34,112 bases of DNA from an alpha proteobacterium AAP38 (GTDB lineage: Bacteria; Pseudomonadota; Alphaproteobacteria; Azospirillales; Azospirillaceae): the NCBI GenBank assembly GCA_001296005.1, contig LJHR01000058.1, positions 1 through 34,112 on the forward strand, given 5' to 3'. The stretch's first letter is position 1. Each line of letters starts with the position of its first letter. The translations under genes were made by a program, and so were the position numbers. The notes beneath the pieces were generated by a model that was not told the DNA's origin, searched no databases, and was given only the letters and a program-made list of their open reading frames with translations. This document shows, in pieces, positions 7,711 through 15,752 of this stretch.

Positions 7711-8892
7711 TTGAGCGATCTGCTTAAAAACCCCTTCATCCTGAACTGGCGCCTGACTGAAATCCATGGTTGGGGGCTGGTAGGGGTCCATACCTGCCTG
7801 CACCTGCTGCGGATAGGCGGCTCCCCCGTGCTGTATACGTATCCCGAACTGAATACGATGCGGCCGGAAACCCAGGCTTTGGTTGCCCCCGTGGGGGATG
7901 CCTCACGGGGTCTGGAAGCCGTCGTGCAGACGTTGCAGGCCCAGGGCCGGCGGCTGCATATACCCGAGGCAACCGTGCTCTATGCGCTGGGCAGCATGAT
8001 GCAGCCCTCCCTGGGGGAGCAATCCTTCTTCGGCGACCGCAATATCGGTGTGGGGGCGTTCACGGGAACAGCCTTGCCGCCCAAAGGGATCAGCGACGCC
8101 CTCTCCTACTCCAAGGTCGTCATCCATTCCAATTTCAACAAGCAGGTGCTGGCCGATCACGGGGTGGCGTCGGACTGCGTGTTTCAGGGGGTGGACCCGG
8201 TCGAGGTGTTTCCCGGCACCGGGAATGGCATGTTCGGTGAACGCTATATTATCTTTTCCGGCGGCAAAACCGAGTTCCGCAAGGGACAGGACCTGGTGAT
8301 TGCGGCCTTCAGGGCGTTCCACCAGCGTCACCCTGATGCGCTGCTGGTGACGGCCTGGGGAAATTTCTGGCCCGGCACAGCCTTGAGCCTTCGGGAAAGC
8401 CCCGTCCTGGCCGTCGCTCCGGAAGTCACCGCGGAAGGGGTGGACGAGACAGGCTGGCTGCGAGCCAACGGCCTGCCGGATGGGGCCTTTTTCAATTGCG
8501 GCTTCCTTGGACGAAAGATGATCGCCCCGGTCCTGCATAATTGCCACCTGGCCATCTTTCCCAACCGTTGCGAGCCCGGCACCAATCTGGTGGCGATGGA
8601 GGCGATGGCCTGCGGCGTGCCGGTCATCCTGTCCGCCAATACCGGCCATCTGGACCTGATCGGGGAAGACCGCACCTATGTGCTGTCGCGCCAGAGCCCG
8701 GTGGCCAATGACCCTGAAGCCCGCCGTTACTGGGGCGAAAGCGACGTGGAAGAACTGCTGGAAACCATGGAGTTCGCCTATCAGAACCGCGACGACGCAC
8801 GCGCACGCGGCAAGAAAGGATCGGATTGGGTCCTGGGCAATCGCCGCTGGGATCAGTTCGCGGCGGAGTTTGTCGATGTCTGCCTGCGCTGA
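7711..8892 (+). CDS. GT4-like (GT-B fold) glycosyltransferase
   Basis: 393 residues from the TTG at 7711. GAAAGGA at 7696-7702 sits 8 bases before this TTG but touches the alternative ATG at 7702, so TTG is the better start. The C-terminal GT-B domain has the donor-binding features of family 4: SGGKTEFRKGQDLVIAAF (about residue 190) and EPGTNLVAMEAMACGVPVI (about 290), the E-x7-E motif that contacts the nucleotide-sugar. The N-terminal domain opens with WRLTEIHGWGLVGVHTCLHL. There is no membrane segment. Donor and acceptor are unknown. Its position between the binding protein/DUF6165 genes and the permease genes is unusual; it could modify envelope glycan or a protein under the same control as uptake. 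Confidence 0.85.
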   Translation: MSDLLKNPFILNWRLTEIHGWGLVGVHTCLHLLRIGGSPVLYTYPELNTMRPETQALVAPVGDASRGLEAVVQTLQAQGRRLHIPEATVLYALGSMMQPSLGEQSFFGDRNIGVGAFTGTALPPKGISDALSYSKVVIHSNFNKQVLADHGVASDCVFQGVDPVEVFPGTGNGMFGERYIIFSGGKTEFRKGQDLVIAAFRAFHQRHPDALLVTAWGNFWPGTALSLRESPVLAVAPEVTAEGVDETGWLRANGLPDGAFFNCGFLGRKMIAPVLHNCHLAIFPNRCEPGTNLVAMEAMACGVPVILSANTGHLDLIGEDRTYVLSRQSPVANDPEARRYWGESDVEELLETMEFAYQNRDDARARGKKGSDWVLGNRRWDQFAAEFVDVCLR

Positions 8893-8923
8893 CCCTCTCC
8901 TTCCTGCGACCGGATAAGTCCTG

Positions 8924-9637
8924 ATGCTTGATCTTCTGCGTTTTGGCAGCGACGGATGGGGGGATGAGATCGCCCGGGGGGCCGGCATGACCTTGGCTGT
9001 CGCCATCCTGGCCTATCTGATCGGCATCCTGGCCGGATCGGGCGTGGCCGCCGCCAAGCTGTCGGGGCCGGCACCCGTGCGCTGGCTGGCCGCGGCTTAT
9101 ACAACCATCGTACGCGGCGTGCCGGCACTGCTGGTCATCTGGCTGCTGTTCTTTGGCGGGTCTGGTCTGATAGGCTGGGTCGCGGGCCTGTTCGGCTATT
9201 CCGGCCCGGTGGAACTGTCCTCCTTCGCGGTCGGCGTCACCGCCGTCGGCATCGTCTCCGCCGCCTATGCCGCAGAGGTGATCCGGGGTGCCGTGACGGC
9301 GGTGCCCAAGGGACAGCTGGAGGCCGCCCGCGCCCTGGGCATGGGCCGGTTCCTGATCCTGCGACGCATCCTGGTGCCGCAGGCCCTGCGCTATGCTCTG
9401 CCCGGCCTGGGCAATGTCTGGCAGATGACCTTGAAGGACACCACCCTGGTGTCCGTCGTGTCGCTGGCCGAACTGATGCGTCAGGCCTATCTGGGCATGC
9501 AGTCAACGCGGCAGCCCTTTCTGTTCTATGTCACGGCGGCCATCCTCTACATGATCATGACCACCTGTTCGGAGGCTCTGTTCCGTGCCCTGTCGCGGCG
9601 GGCCGAACGCGGCGTGCGCCGCGCCGTGAACAACTGA
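8924..9637 (+). CDS. Polar amino-acid ABC permease (HisQ-like)
   Basis: 237-residue inner-membrane permease with about five transmembrane segments (for example MTLAVAILAYLIGILAGSGV and ALLVIWLLFFGGSGLIGWVA). The EAA loop that docks on the ATPase is seen as EAARALGMGRFLILRRILVP, typical of the HisM/HisQ permease family. FFGGSGL resembles HisQ/OccQ types that take basic amino acids and opines. It starts 31 bp after the glycosyltransferase gene and is 13 bp upstream of its partner permease; the two should form the heterodimeric membrane channel. Confidence 0.94.
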   Translation: MLDLLRFGSDGWGDEIARGAGMTLAVAILAYLIGILAGSGVAAAKLSGPAPVRWLAAAYTTIVRGVPALLVIWLLFFGGSGLIGWVAGLFGYSGPVELSSFAVGVTAVGIVSAAYAAEVIRGAVTAVPKGQLEAARALGMGRFLILRRILVPQALRYALPGLGNVWQMTLKDTTLVSVVSLAELMRQAYLGMQSTRQPFLFYVTAAILYMIMTTCSEALFRALSRRAERGVRRAVNN

Positions 9638-9650
9638 GGGGGGCGGGGCC

Positions 9651-10328
9651 ATGAATATCGACATGATCCTCTCCTCCCTGCCCGCCCTGTTCGCCGGTGC
9701 GTGGGTGACGGTGCAACTGGTGGTGCTGTCTTTGTCGCTGGGCTTCGTGCTGGCCCTGGCGGTAGCGTTCGGACGGCTGTCGTCAAACCGGGTCATATCG
9801 GGGGGGACGGGCGTTTACGTCTTCCTGTTCCGCTCCACCCCGCTGCTGGTGCAGATTTTCCTGATCTATTACGGGTTGGGGCAGTTTGCGGGCATCCGGG
9901 AGAGTTTTCTGTGGCCCGTCCTGCGCGAGGCCTATTGGTGCGCCATCATCGCGCTGACGCTGAACACAGCGGCCTATACGGGCGAAATCATGCGCGGTGG
10001 CATCCAGGCCGTTCCCTTCGGACAGATCGAGGCGGCCCGCGCGCTGGGCATGTCGCGTGCCCTGCTCTACCGCCGTATCGTGCTGCCCCAGGCGCTGCGC
10101 ACCATCCTGCCCGCCTATGGCAATGAGATGATCCAGATGGTGCAGGCCACCTCCCTGGCCAGCGCCATCACGCTGATCGAACTGACCGGTGCCGCCCGCA
10201 CCATCGCGTCCCGCAGCTTTCAGCCGGTGGAGATGTTCATCATTGCCGGCGCCATCTATCTGGCCATGAATTTCGTCATCGCCCAGGGCGTGCGCTGGGC
10301 GGAGCGGAAGAATGCGGCGGCGGGGTAA
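9651..10328 (+). CDS. Polar amino-acid ABC permease (HisM-like)
   Basis: 225 residues, about five transmembrane segments, beginning with WVTVQLVVLSLSLGFVLALA. The family signature FLFRSTPLLVQIFLIYYGLG is followed by the coupling helix EAARALGMSRALLYRRIVLP and ALRTILPAYGNEMIQMVQAT, all standard for HisM-type subunits. SD-like GAGGGGGGCGGGG precedes the ATG. It is the last gene of the operon; its stop codon directly abuts a 150-bp structured inverted repeat. Confidence 0.94.
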   Translation: MNIDMILSSLPALFAGAWVTVQLVVLSLSLGFVLALAVAFGRLSSNRVISGGTGVYVFLFRSTPLLVQIFLIYYGLGQFAGIRESFLWPVLREAYWCAIIALTLNTAAYTGEIMRGGIQAVPFGQIEAARALGMSRALLYRRIVLPQALRTILPAYGNEMIQMVQATSLASAITLIELTGAARTIASRSFQPVEMFIIAGAIYLAMNFVIAQGVRWAERKNAAAG

Positions 10329-10481
10329 CCCTCACCCTCCCATCGGCTAGCGCCGACGGGCCCCTCCCTCTCCCGCAAGCGGGCGAGGGGCAGAGTTTCA
10401 TGGTGTGCTTGATATCGCCCCTCACCCACGACAGTGGGAGAGGGAGGGGCCCGAACGCACCAGCGTTTGGGAGGGTAAGGG
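10329..10481. repeat. Inverted pair of about 65-bp structured intergenic repeats (REP/BIME-like)
   Basis: Two copies lie head to head: 10329-10391 and the reverse complement of 10417-10481, with about 25 bp between. Conserved blocks are CCCTCACCCTCCCA (CCCTTACCCTCCCA in the other copy), CGGGCCCCTCCCTCTCCC (TCGGGCCCCTCCCTCTCCC) and GAGGGGC. Between the blocks each copy has two small hairpins whose sequence differs but whose pairing is kept: TCGGC/GCCGA against AACGC/GCGTT, and CCCGC/GCGGG against CCCAC/GTGGG. It starts at the base after the permease stop codon and could cap the importer transcript. It resembles dispersed extragenic palindromes of high-GC proteobacteria. Confidence 0.75.
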
Positions 10482-10489
10482 AACAACCC

Positions 10490-10530
10490 AAAAAACAAAA
10501 CACCCCGCCGGATCGCTCCGGCGGGGTGTT
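10490..10530 (-). terminator. rplS: Rho-independent terminator of the rpsP-rplS operon
   Basis: A perfect 14-bp stem (10499-10512 with 10517-10530, loop TCGC) is followed on the minus strand by TTTTGTTTTTT. It lies 28 bp beyond the rplS stop. No T-run occurs on the plus side, so it mainly acts on the minus strand. Confidence 0.9.
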
Positions 10531-10557
10531 CCATTTCAGCCCAGGGGCGAAAAACGA

Positions 10558-10953
10558 TCACTCGGCGATCGAGCGGCCGTTCTTCATGCCACGGCCCGTC
10601 GTACGCTCGGCGATACGGGCGGACTTGCCGGTCAGGCCACGCAGGTAATACAGCTTGGCGCGACGCACCTGACCCTTACGGACCAGTTCGATGCTGTCAA
10701 CGCGCGGGCTGTACAGCGGGAACACGCGCTCCACGCCTTCGCCGTAGGAAATCTTGCGGACGGTGAAGCTGGAATTGATGCCGGCATTCTTGCGGGCGAT
10801 CACAACGCCTTCATAGGCCTGGATACGCTCACGCGTGCCTTCGGTGACCTTCACGTTCACCTTCACGGTGTCGCCGGGGGAGAAGGTGGGGATCTTCTTG
10901 CCTTCGGACAGCTTGGCAACCTGCTCGGCTTCCAGCTTCTGCAGAATGTTCAT
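10558..10953 (-). CDS. rplS: 50S ribosomal protein bL19
   Basis: 131 residues. Family landmarks: [62 protein letters not shown] and [19 protein letters not shown] chose the ATG at 10953: GAAGGA at the end of trmD sits 8 bases upstream and other L19 proteins start with MN; the ATG at 10962, which overlaps the trmD stop as ATGA, would add MST. bL19 lies at the 30S-50S interface. It is the last gene of the operon, followed by a strong terminator. Confidence 0.97.
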   Translation of the reverse strand: MNILQKLEAEQVAKLSEGKKIPTFSPGDTVKVNVKVTEGTRERIQAYEGVVIARKNAGINSSFTVRKISYGEGVERVFPLYSPRVDSIELVRKGQVRRAKLYYLRGLTGKSARIAERTTGRGMKNGRSIAE

Positions 10954-10958
10954 GGTAC

Positions 10959-11789
10959 TCATCCTTCGTCACTGCCACCGTTCCCGTCCGGGATCGCGGT
11001 GGTTTTGGTTGGCTCGGCCGATGCCCGACGGGCTCGGCGTTTCTTCACCTTTGGGGCCGGACGGCTTGCCAGGTAGTCGGACCACAGGTCGGGCCGTCGC
11101 CCTTGCGTGATCTTTTCCGCCTGTTCGAGCCGCCAAGCCCGGACCTTCTCATGGTGACCGGACAAAAGGATCTCCGGCACCGCACGGCCATTCCAGATGG
11201 GTGGCCGCGTATAATGGGGGTATTCCAGCAACCCCCGTTCAAAACTCTCTTCCCCCGCTGTCTCGACGTTCCCCATGACACCCGGCAAAAGCCGGACCAC
11301 GGCGTCGATCAGACAGAGGGCCGCCGGTTCACCACCGGACAGCACAAAATCACCCAAGGAGACCTCCTCAAGGTGATGTTCCTCGATCACCCGTTCGTCG
11401 ATCCCCTCATACCGCCCGCACAGCAATGTTAGGGTCCCTTCGCTGGCGATCTCTCGCACCAGCGCCTGGTCCAACACGCGTCCACGCGGTGAAAGGTAGA
11501 CGATCCGGCCCGGTTTCAGTCCGGCTGCCTCCTGCCTGGCCTTTGCATCGCGGATGGCTGCATCGAGCACATCCGGGCGCATGACCATGCCGGGGCCGCC
11601 GCCGAACGGGGTATCATCCACGGAGCGGTGCTTATCGCGCGTGAACGAACGGATGTCCAGCTTTTCCAGTGTCCAGGTGCCCTTTTCCAGCGCTTTTCCC
11701 GCAAGGCTGAGCCCCAGCGGCCCCGGAAACATCTCCGGGAACAGGGTCAGCACGGTGACGTGCCAGAACGGGGCGTTGGACTCGGTCAT
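10959..11789 (-). CDS. trmD: tRNA (guanine-N1-)-methyltransferase TrmD
   Basis: 276 residues. TrmD uses S-adenosylmethionine to methylate G37 next to the anticodon of tRNAs reading CNN, preventing +1 frameshifts. The SPOUT trefoil-knot motifs are present: [73 protein letters not shown] and [19 protein letters not shown]. The C-terminus has an extra basic tail ([17 protein letters not shown]) beyond the usual end, possibly for RNA contact. It overlaps the rimM stop by 4 bp and its own end carries the Shine-Dalgarno for rplS, so these genes are translationally coupled. Confidence 0.97.
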   Translation of the reverse strand: MTESNAPFWHVTVLTLFPEMFPGPLGLSLAGKALEKGTWTLEKLDIRSFTRDKHRSVDDTPFGGGPGMVMRPDVLDAAIRDAKARQEAAGLKPGRIVYLSPRGRVLDQALVREIASEGTLTLLCGRYEGIDERVIEEHHLEEVSLGDFVLSGGEPAALCLIDAVVRLLPGVMGNVETAGEESFERGLLEYPHYTRPPIWNGRAVPEILLSGHHEKVRAWRLEQAEKITQGRRPDLWSDYLASRPAPKVKKRRARRASAEPTKTTAIPDGNGGSDEG

Positions 11790-12421
11790 GGGGCTGTCAG
11801 CTGCTCACCAGCTTCCTGACCCTCGGGTTCTTCCCCCTCGGGCTCGTCATCCAGCGTCAGCTTGCCGCCCATTTCCGCCAGCTCTTCCGGGTCCGGACGG
11901 GCCGGGGTGAAGAGGTTGACGGGCGGATCGATGACCACGCGGGCCGCCTTGACGTTCACGACGGGCACGACGGCGCGGGAGAACGGGATGAACACCGTCT
12001 TGCCCGACACATGCACCAGTTCCAGAACATCACCGGCACCGAAATCATGGATGGCCTTGATGGTGCCAAAGGCGGTGTCGCCTTCGGGACCTTCCGTGAC
12101 GGTTTCCATGCCGATCAGATCGGCGTGGTAAAACTCGTCCTCATCCTCCAGACCCGGCAGCCGGTCGCGCGGCACGAACAGCTTGACGCCCTTCAGCGCA
12201 TCGGCGGCATCGCGGCCCTTCACGCCCGTCGCTTCAACCAGGAAATGGTCCTTGCCCATCCCGGTCATGCGGAGCGTGAAGCTGCGGGCGCCGGCTTCGT
12301 CGGTTAGCGGGTTGTAGTCGAACACGGCCTCGGGATCGGCGGTGAAGCTCTTCACCCGCAGGCGGCCGTGAACCCCGTGCGATCCGATGATCTGGGCCAC
12401 GCAAATGCGGTCGGTCATCAA
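11786..12421 (-). CDS. rimM: 16S rRNA processing protein RimM
   Basis: 211 residues; RimM helps mature the 30S head and binds uS19. It starts with [20 protein letters not shown], typical of the RimM barrel, and has [12 protein letters not shown] and the PRC-barrel part ([20 protein letters not shown], ending [13 protein letters not shown]). The C-terminus carries an acidic extension ([17 protein letters not shown]) not present in short RimM proteins. Two adjacent ATGs (12421, 12418) are possible starts. It overlaps trmD by 4 bp downstream; a hairpin with a T-run separates it from rpsP upstream. Confidence 0.96.
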   Translation of the reverse strand: MMTDRICVAQIIGSHGVHGRLRVKSFTADPEAVFDYNPLTDEAGARSFTLRMTGMGKDHFLVEATGVKGRDAADALKGVKLFVPRDRLPGLEDEDEFYHADLIGMETVTEGPEGDTAFGTIKAIHDFGAGDVLELVHVSGKTVFIPFSRAVVPVVNVKAARVVIDPPVNLFTPARPDPEELAEMGGKLTLDDEPEGEEPEGQEAGEQLTAP

Positions 12422-12433
12422 GCTGCTCTCTCA

Positions 12434-12471
12434 ATAAAACGCCCCTCCCCCACGGATGGGGGAGGGGCGTG
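12434..12471 (-). terminator. Intra-operon hairpin with T-run between rpsP and rimM
   Basis: On the minus strand a 13-bp perfect G+C-rich stem (12440-12452 with 12459-12471, loop of 6) is followed by TTTTATT. It starts 8 bp after the rpsP stop and ends just before the rimM ribosome-binding region. It would act as a partial terminator or attenuator, giving more S16 than RimM/TrmD mRNA; the effect is inferred. Confidence 0.7.
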
Positions 12472-12479
12472 ACAGTCAC

Positions 12480-12827
12480 TTACTCAGCGGCAGCGGCCTT
12501 GGCGGCCAGCTTGGCGCGTTCCTGGGCCTTGGCCTTCGGAGCGGACTTCTTCGGGCTTTCGATGATGGCCGGGGTGGCGATCAGGTTGGCCTTGGCCAGG
12601 AACTTGACGACGCGGTCGGTGGGCTGGGCGCCCTTGGCCAGCCAGCCCTTGATGGCCTCTTCGTTCAGGGTGACGCGGTCGGCATGGTCGCTGGCCAGCA
12701 TCGGGTTGTAGGTGCCAACCTTCTGGATGAAGGCGCCGTCGCGCGGGGCGCGGCTGTCGGCGACGACGATGGCGTAGAACGGACGCTTCTTCGAGCCACC
12801 ACGGGCCAGACGGATCTTGACGGACAT
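12480..12827 (-). CDS. rpsP: 30S ribosomal protein bS16
   Basis: 115 residues, start ATG at 12827 with AAGGAAGAT upstream. Family landmarks: [41 protein letters not shown], and [20 protein letters not shown] with TDRV. The C-terminal tail is alanine/lysine-rich ([20 protein letters not shown]), longer than in E. coli and common in alphaproteobacteria. bS16 is an early assembly protein of the 30S body. It heads the classic rpsP-rimM-trmD-rplS set, here preceded on the same strand by a GNAT gene, a small membrane protein gene and ffh. Confidence 0.97.
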   Translation of the reverse strand: MSVKIRLARGGSKKRPFYAIVVADSRAPRDGAFIQKVGTYNPMLASDHADRVTLNEEAIKGWLAKGAQPTDRVVKFLAKANLIATPAIIESPKKSAPKAKAQERAKLAAKAAAAE

Positions 12828-12925
12828 GTTGATCTTCCTTGCTTACAAAAGATGAAACGATCTGGGTTGAGAGATAATCGACGCGGGATCAGATCAGCCC
12901 CGACGGCGATGTTCCTTGTGACGGG

Positions 12926-14050
12926 TCATGCTTCATCCCCGCCATTCGCTGCCGTCCATTCGGACGCCAGGATTCCGTAAAGACAATTATCGACCACCTC
13001 GCCATGCAGGCGGACATAACCCTGTCGGCGGATGCCTTCGCGCACGAAGCCGTTGGCTTCCAACACGCGGGCGGACGCGGTGTTGCGCGGATCAAGCTCC
13101 GCCTCCACCCGGTTCTTCTTCAGAACCGTGAAAGCATAGCGCAGCATGGCGGCGGTGGCGGCCTTGGCCAGCCCCTTGCCGCGTGCGGCGGGCGTCAGGA
13201 TATAGCCGAGATTGACCTGCGCCGGCGTCTCCTTCAGCAGCAGGGCCCAGCCCAGGCATTCACCGCCATCGGTGGTGATGGCCCAATGCCAGCCGGACCG
13301 CGCGCCCGACGCCATGGACAGCATCTTGTCGCGCGTCTGTTCGATGCTGTCATGGGCCTTATGCGGCATGTAGCGCATGCTGTCCGGATCGCCATAGGCG
13401 GCATGCAGGGCATCGGCGTCGCTGGCCTTCAACGGGCGCAGGATGGCAGGACCATGGCGCAGCGTCGGCAACAGGGCCGGCGGGTTCTCCCGCCGCTTCT
13501 GCCAGTCGGACGCCAGGATGCCGAAGACGCCGGTATCCAGATAGGTACCGCCATAGACGAAGTCCTGGCGCTGCGTGCCTTCCCAGGTGAAGCCCAGACG
13601 CAGCAGCAGCCCCGCCGAACGGTGGTTGCGCGGATCGATATTGGCAGCGATGCGGTGCAGGCCCCAGGCGCCGAACGCATGGTTCAGGGCGCCGGCTACC
13701 GCTTCCTCGCCATAGCCCTTGCCCCTTGCTGCGGGCGACAGGATATAGCCGACCCAGCCGATACCATCGCGCACGCCGAACAGCGTGACCCAGCCCAGAC
13801 AGTCGCGGCCATCGGTGGTCACGGCCCAGGTACGGACCGTATCATCCTCGACCAGCGCCTTTTCCATCGACGCCTTCGTCTCCTCGATGGAGGTGACGGG
13901 CGGATGGGACCAGTAACGCATCGTCTCCGCGTCGCTGAGGATGGCGTGCATGGCATCGGTATCGGCCCAGGAAAGCGGGCGCAGCACCAAACGCGGCGTC
14001 AGCAGCGTGGCGTGTTCCGGGGCGGCGGGGTTGCGTACCTGAATGGTCAT
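12926..14050 (-). CDS. Tandem-domain GNAT N-acetyltransferase (RimJ/RimL-like)
   Basis: 374 residues from the ATG at 14050, which overlaps the upstream membrane-protein stop as ATGA; a longer frame to 14344 is a shadow of that gene. Two complete GNAT domains of the RimJ/RimL type (Acetyltransf_3) are fused. Domain 1, about residues 12-185, has LLTPRLVLRPLSWADTDAMH and the acetyl-CoA loop SPAARGKGYGEEA. Domain 2, about 195-365, has AILRPLKASDADALHAAY and TPAARGKGLAKAA. Both repeats end in a similar GILAS-(D/E)W phrase, so they arose by duplication. Substrate unknown; position among ribosomal genes makes ribosomal-protein N-termini one option, but RimJ/L-like enzymes also act on antibiotics and small amines. 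Confidence 0.9.
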   Translation of the reverse strand: MTIQVRNPAAPEHATLLTPRLVLRPLSWADTDAMHAILSDAETMRYWSHPPVTSIEETKASMEKALVEDDTVRTWAVTTDGRDCLGWVTLFGVRDGIGWVGYILSPAARGKGYGEEAVAGALNHAFGAWGLHRIAANIDPRNHRSAGLLLRLGFTWEGTQRQDFVYGGTYLDTGVFGILASDWQKRRENPPALLPTLRHGPAILRPLKASDADALHAAYGDPDSMRYMPHKAHDSIEQTRDKMLSMASGARSGWHWAITTDGGECLGWALLLKETPAQVNLGYILTPAARGKGLAKAATAAMLRYAFTVLKKNRVEAELDPRNTASARVLEANGFVREGIRRQGYVRLHGEVVDNCLYGILASEWTAANGGDEA

Positions 14051-14394
14051 ACCCGGTTCTTCCGTCGGGTCAGAGACAGGAACCGGTCGCGCGGTTCCCC
14101 GGTCCAGCCATTGACGCCATGATTGGGCAGCCAGACAGCATGGAAATAGAAGACGAAGGCCGTCGATGCCGCCAGAAAGCCCAACGCCCAGCCGCGACCG
14201 GCCAGGGCCGACAGCGCCACGGTCAGACCGACGAAACCCAGCAGCCCAGCCAGACGGCGCAGGGCCGGTCCGTCGCGGTGGACGGCGGCGAACAGGGTGC
14301 TGTTCGCCCCATGCAGCAACGCCGCCAGCGTGGCATCGAGCCACAGGCTGTCCAGCGAGAAGCGCTGCATCAGGGTTTCGGCGGTGACGGACAT
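14047..14394 (-). CDS. Small membrane protein of unknown function
   Basis: 115 residues. The middle (RRLAGLLGFVGLTVALSALA and GWALGFLAASTAFVFYFHAV) forms two or so transmembrane segments; the ends are polar, and the C-terminus is basic (RDRFLSLTRRKNRV). I do not recognise the family. It is locked into the operon: its ATG overlaps the ffh stop by one base (TGATG) and its stop overlaps the GNAT start by four (ATGA). That suggests a conserved translation unit rather than a chance frame. Confidence 0.72.
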   Translation of the reverse strand: MSVTAETLMQRFSLDSLWLDATLAALLHGANSTLFAAVHRDGPALRRLAGLLGFVGLTVALSALAGRGWALGFLAASTAFVFYFHAVWLPNHGVNGWTGEPRDRFLSLTRRKNRV

Positions 14395-15752
14395 CAGCGC
14401 AGGCCCTTCGGCATCAGCGCGCCCAGGCCCTGCCGCAGCAGACCCTTCTGGCCCATCTTCTTCATCTTCTTCATCATTTCCGACATGTCCTGATACTGTT
14501 TGATCAGACGGTTCACATCGGCAACGGTCACGCCCGCACCCGTGGCGATACGGCGGCGGCGCGATGCGTTCAGGATATCGGGCTTCTTACGCTCTTTCTT
14601 GGTCATCGACAGGATGATGGCTTCCTGGCGGTCCAGGATCTTCTCATCGATATTGGCGTTTTTCAGCTGTTCCTTGATCTTCCCCATGCCGGGCAGCAGG
14701 TTCATCATCCCGCCCATGCCGCCCAGTTTGCGGATCTGCCGCATCTGGGACAGCATGTCCTCCAGGTCGAAGCCGCCCTTTTCCAGCTTTTTGGCCAGCT
14801 TTTCGGCTTCTTCCTTGTCGATGCTCTCGGCGGCCTTTTCCACCAGGCTGACCACGTCGCCCATGCCCAGGATGCGGCCGGCGATACGGTCGGGGTGGAA
14901 CGGCTCCAGCGCGTCGGTCTTCTCACCCATACCCATCAGCTTGATGGGCTTGCCGGTGACATGGCGCATGGACAGGGCGGCACCGCCGCGCGCATCGCCG
15001 TCGATACGGGTCATGACAATGCCGGTGATGCCGACGCGGTCATTGAAATTGGTGGCGACGGTCACGGCGTCCTGACCGGTCATGGCATCCACGACCAGCA
15101 GGCTTTCCACCGGATTGGCGACGTCGCGGATGGCCACGACCTCGGCCATCAACTCCTCATCGATGGCCAGGCGACCGGCGGTGTCCAGGATGACGACGTC
15201 GAACCCTTCCAGGCGGCCCACTTCCATGGCGCGCCGGGCAATCTCCACCGGCTGCTGGCCGGCGATGATGGGCAGGCTGGCCACACCCGTCTGTTCACCC
15301 AGGATACGCAACTGTTCCTGTGCGGCGGGGCGGCGGGTGTCCAGCGACGCCAGCAGCACCTTCTTCTTGTCGCGGTTCTTCAGGCGGACAGCGATCTTGG
15401 CCGACGTGGTGGTCTTGCCGGAGCCTTGCAGACCCAGCATCAAGATGGGAACCGGCGGTACCGCCTCCAGGTTCAAATCCTCGACCTGTGAACCCAGCAG
15501 CTCGACCAGATGGTCATGGACGATCTTGATGACCATCTGACCGGGATTGATGCCGCGCAGCACCTCCGTCCCGATGGCCTTTTCCTTGACGCCGGTGACG
15601 AAGGCCTTGACCGCGGGCAGGGCAACGTCGGCTTCCAGCAGGGCGATGCGCACTTCGCGCAAAGCCGCGTTGACGTCATCCTCCGACAACGCCCCGCGCT
15701 TGCGCAGGCGGTCGAAGATATCGCCAAGCCGTCCCGTCAGTCCGTCGAACAT
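14394..15752 (-). CDS. ffh: Signal recognition particle protein Ffh (SRP54)
   Basis: 452 residues from the ATG at 15752, the canonical MFDGLTGRLGDIFDRL start; the frame to 15986 lies in the upstream intergenic DNA. Ffh binds 4.5S RNA and signal sequences and delivers ribosomes to FtsY. Domains: N helical bundle (1-90), G domain with GLQGSGKTTTSAKIA (about 108), DTRRPAAQEQL, DTAGRL and TRIDGDARGGAALS, then the methionine-rich M domain (about 325-452: LEDMLSQMRQIRKLGGMGGM, LSMTKKERKKP, SRRRRIATGAG). It heads the minus-strand operon that continues with the small membrane protein, GNAT and rpsP genes. I see no 4.5S RNA gene nearby. Confidence 0.97.
   Translation of the reverse strand: MFDGLTGRLGDIFDRLRKRGALSEDDVNAALREVRIALLEADVALPAVKAFVTGVKEKAIGTEVLRGINPGQMVIKIVHDHLVELLGSQVEDLNLEAVPPVPILMLGLQGSGKTTTSAKIAVRLKNRDKKKVLLASLDTRRPAAQEQLRILGEQTGVASLPIIAGQQPVEIARRAMEVGRLEGFDVVILDTAGRLAIDEELMAEVVAIRDVANPVESLLVVDAMTGQDAVTVATNFNDRVGITGIVMTRIDGDARGGAALSMRHVTGKPIKLMGMGEKTDALEPFHPDRIAGRILGMGDVVSLVEKAAESIDKEEAEKLAKKLEKGGFDLEDMLSQMRQIRKLGGMGGMMNLLPGMGKIKEQLKNANIDEKILDRQEAIILSMTKKERKKPDILNASRRRRIATGAGVTVADVNRLIKQYQDMSEMMKKMKKMGQKGLLRQGLGALMPKGLR

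Noticed and set aside
15471-15484. GGTTCAAATCC, a perfect tRNA T-loop sequence
   Set aside because: It lies inside ffh codons and has no tRNA arms around it.
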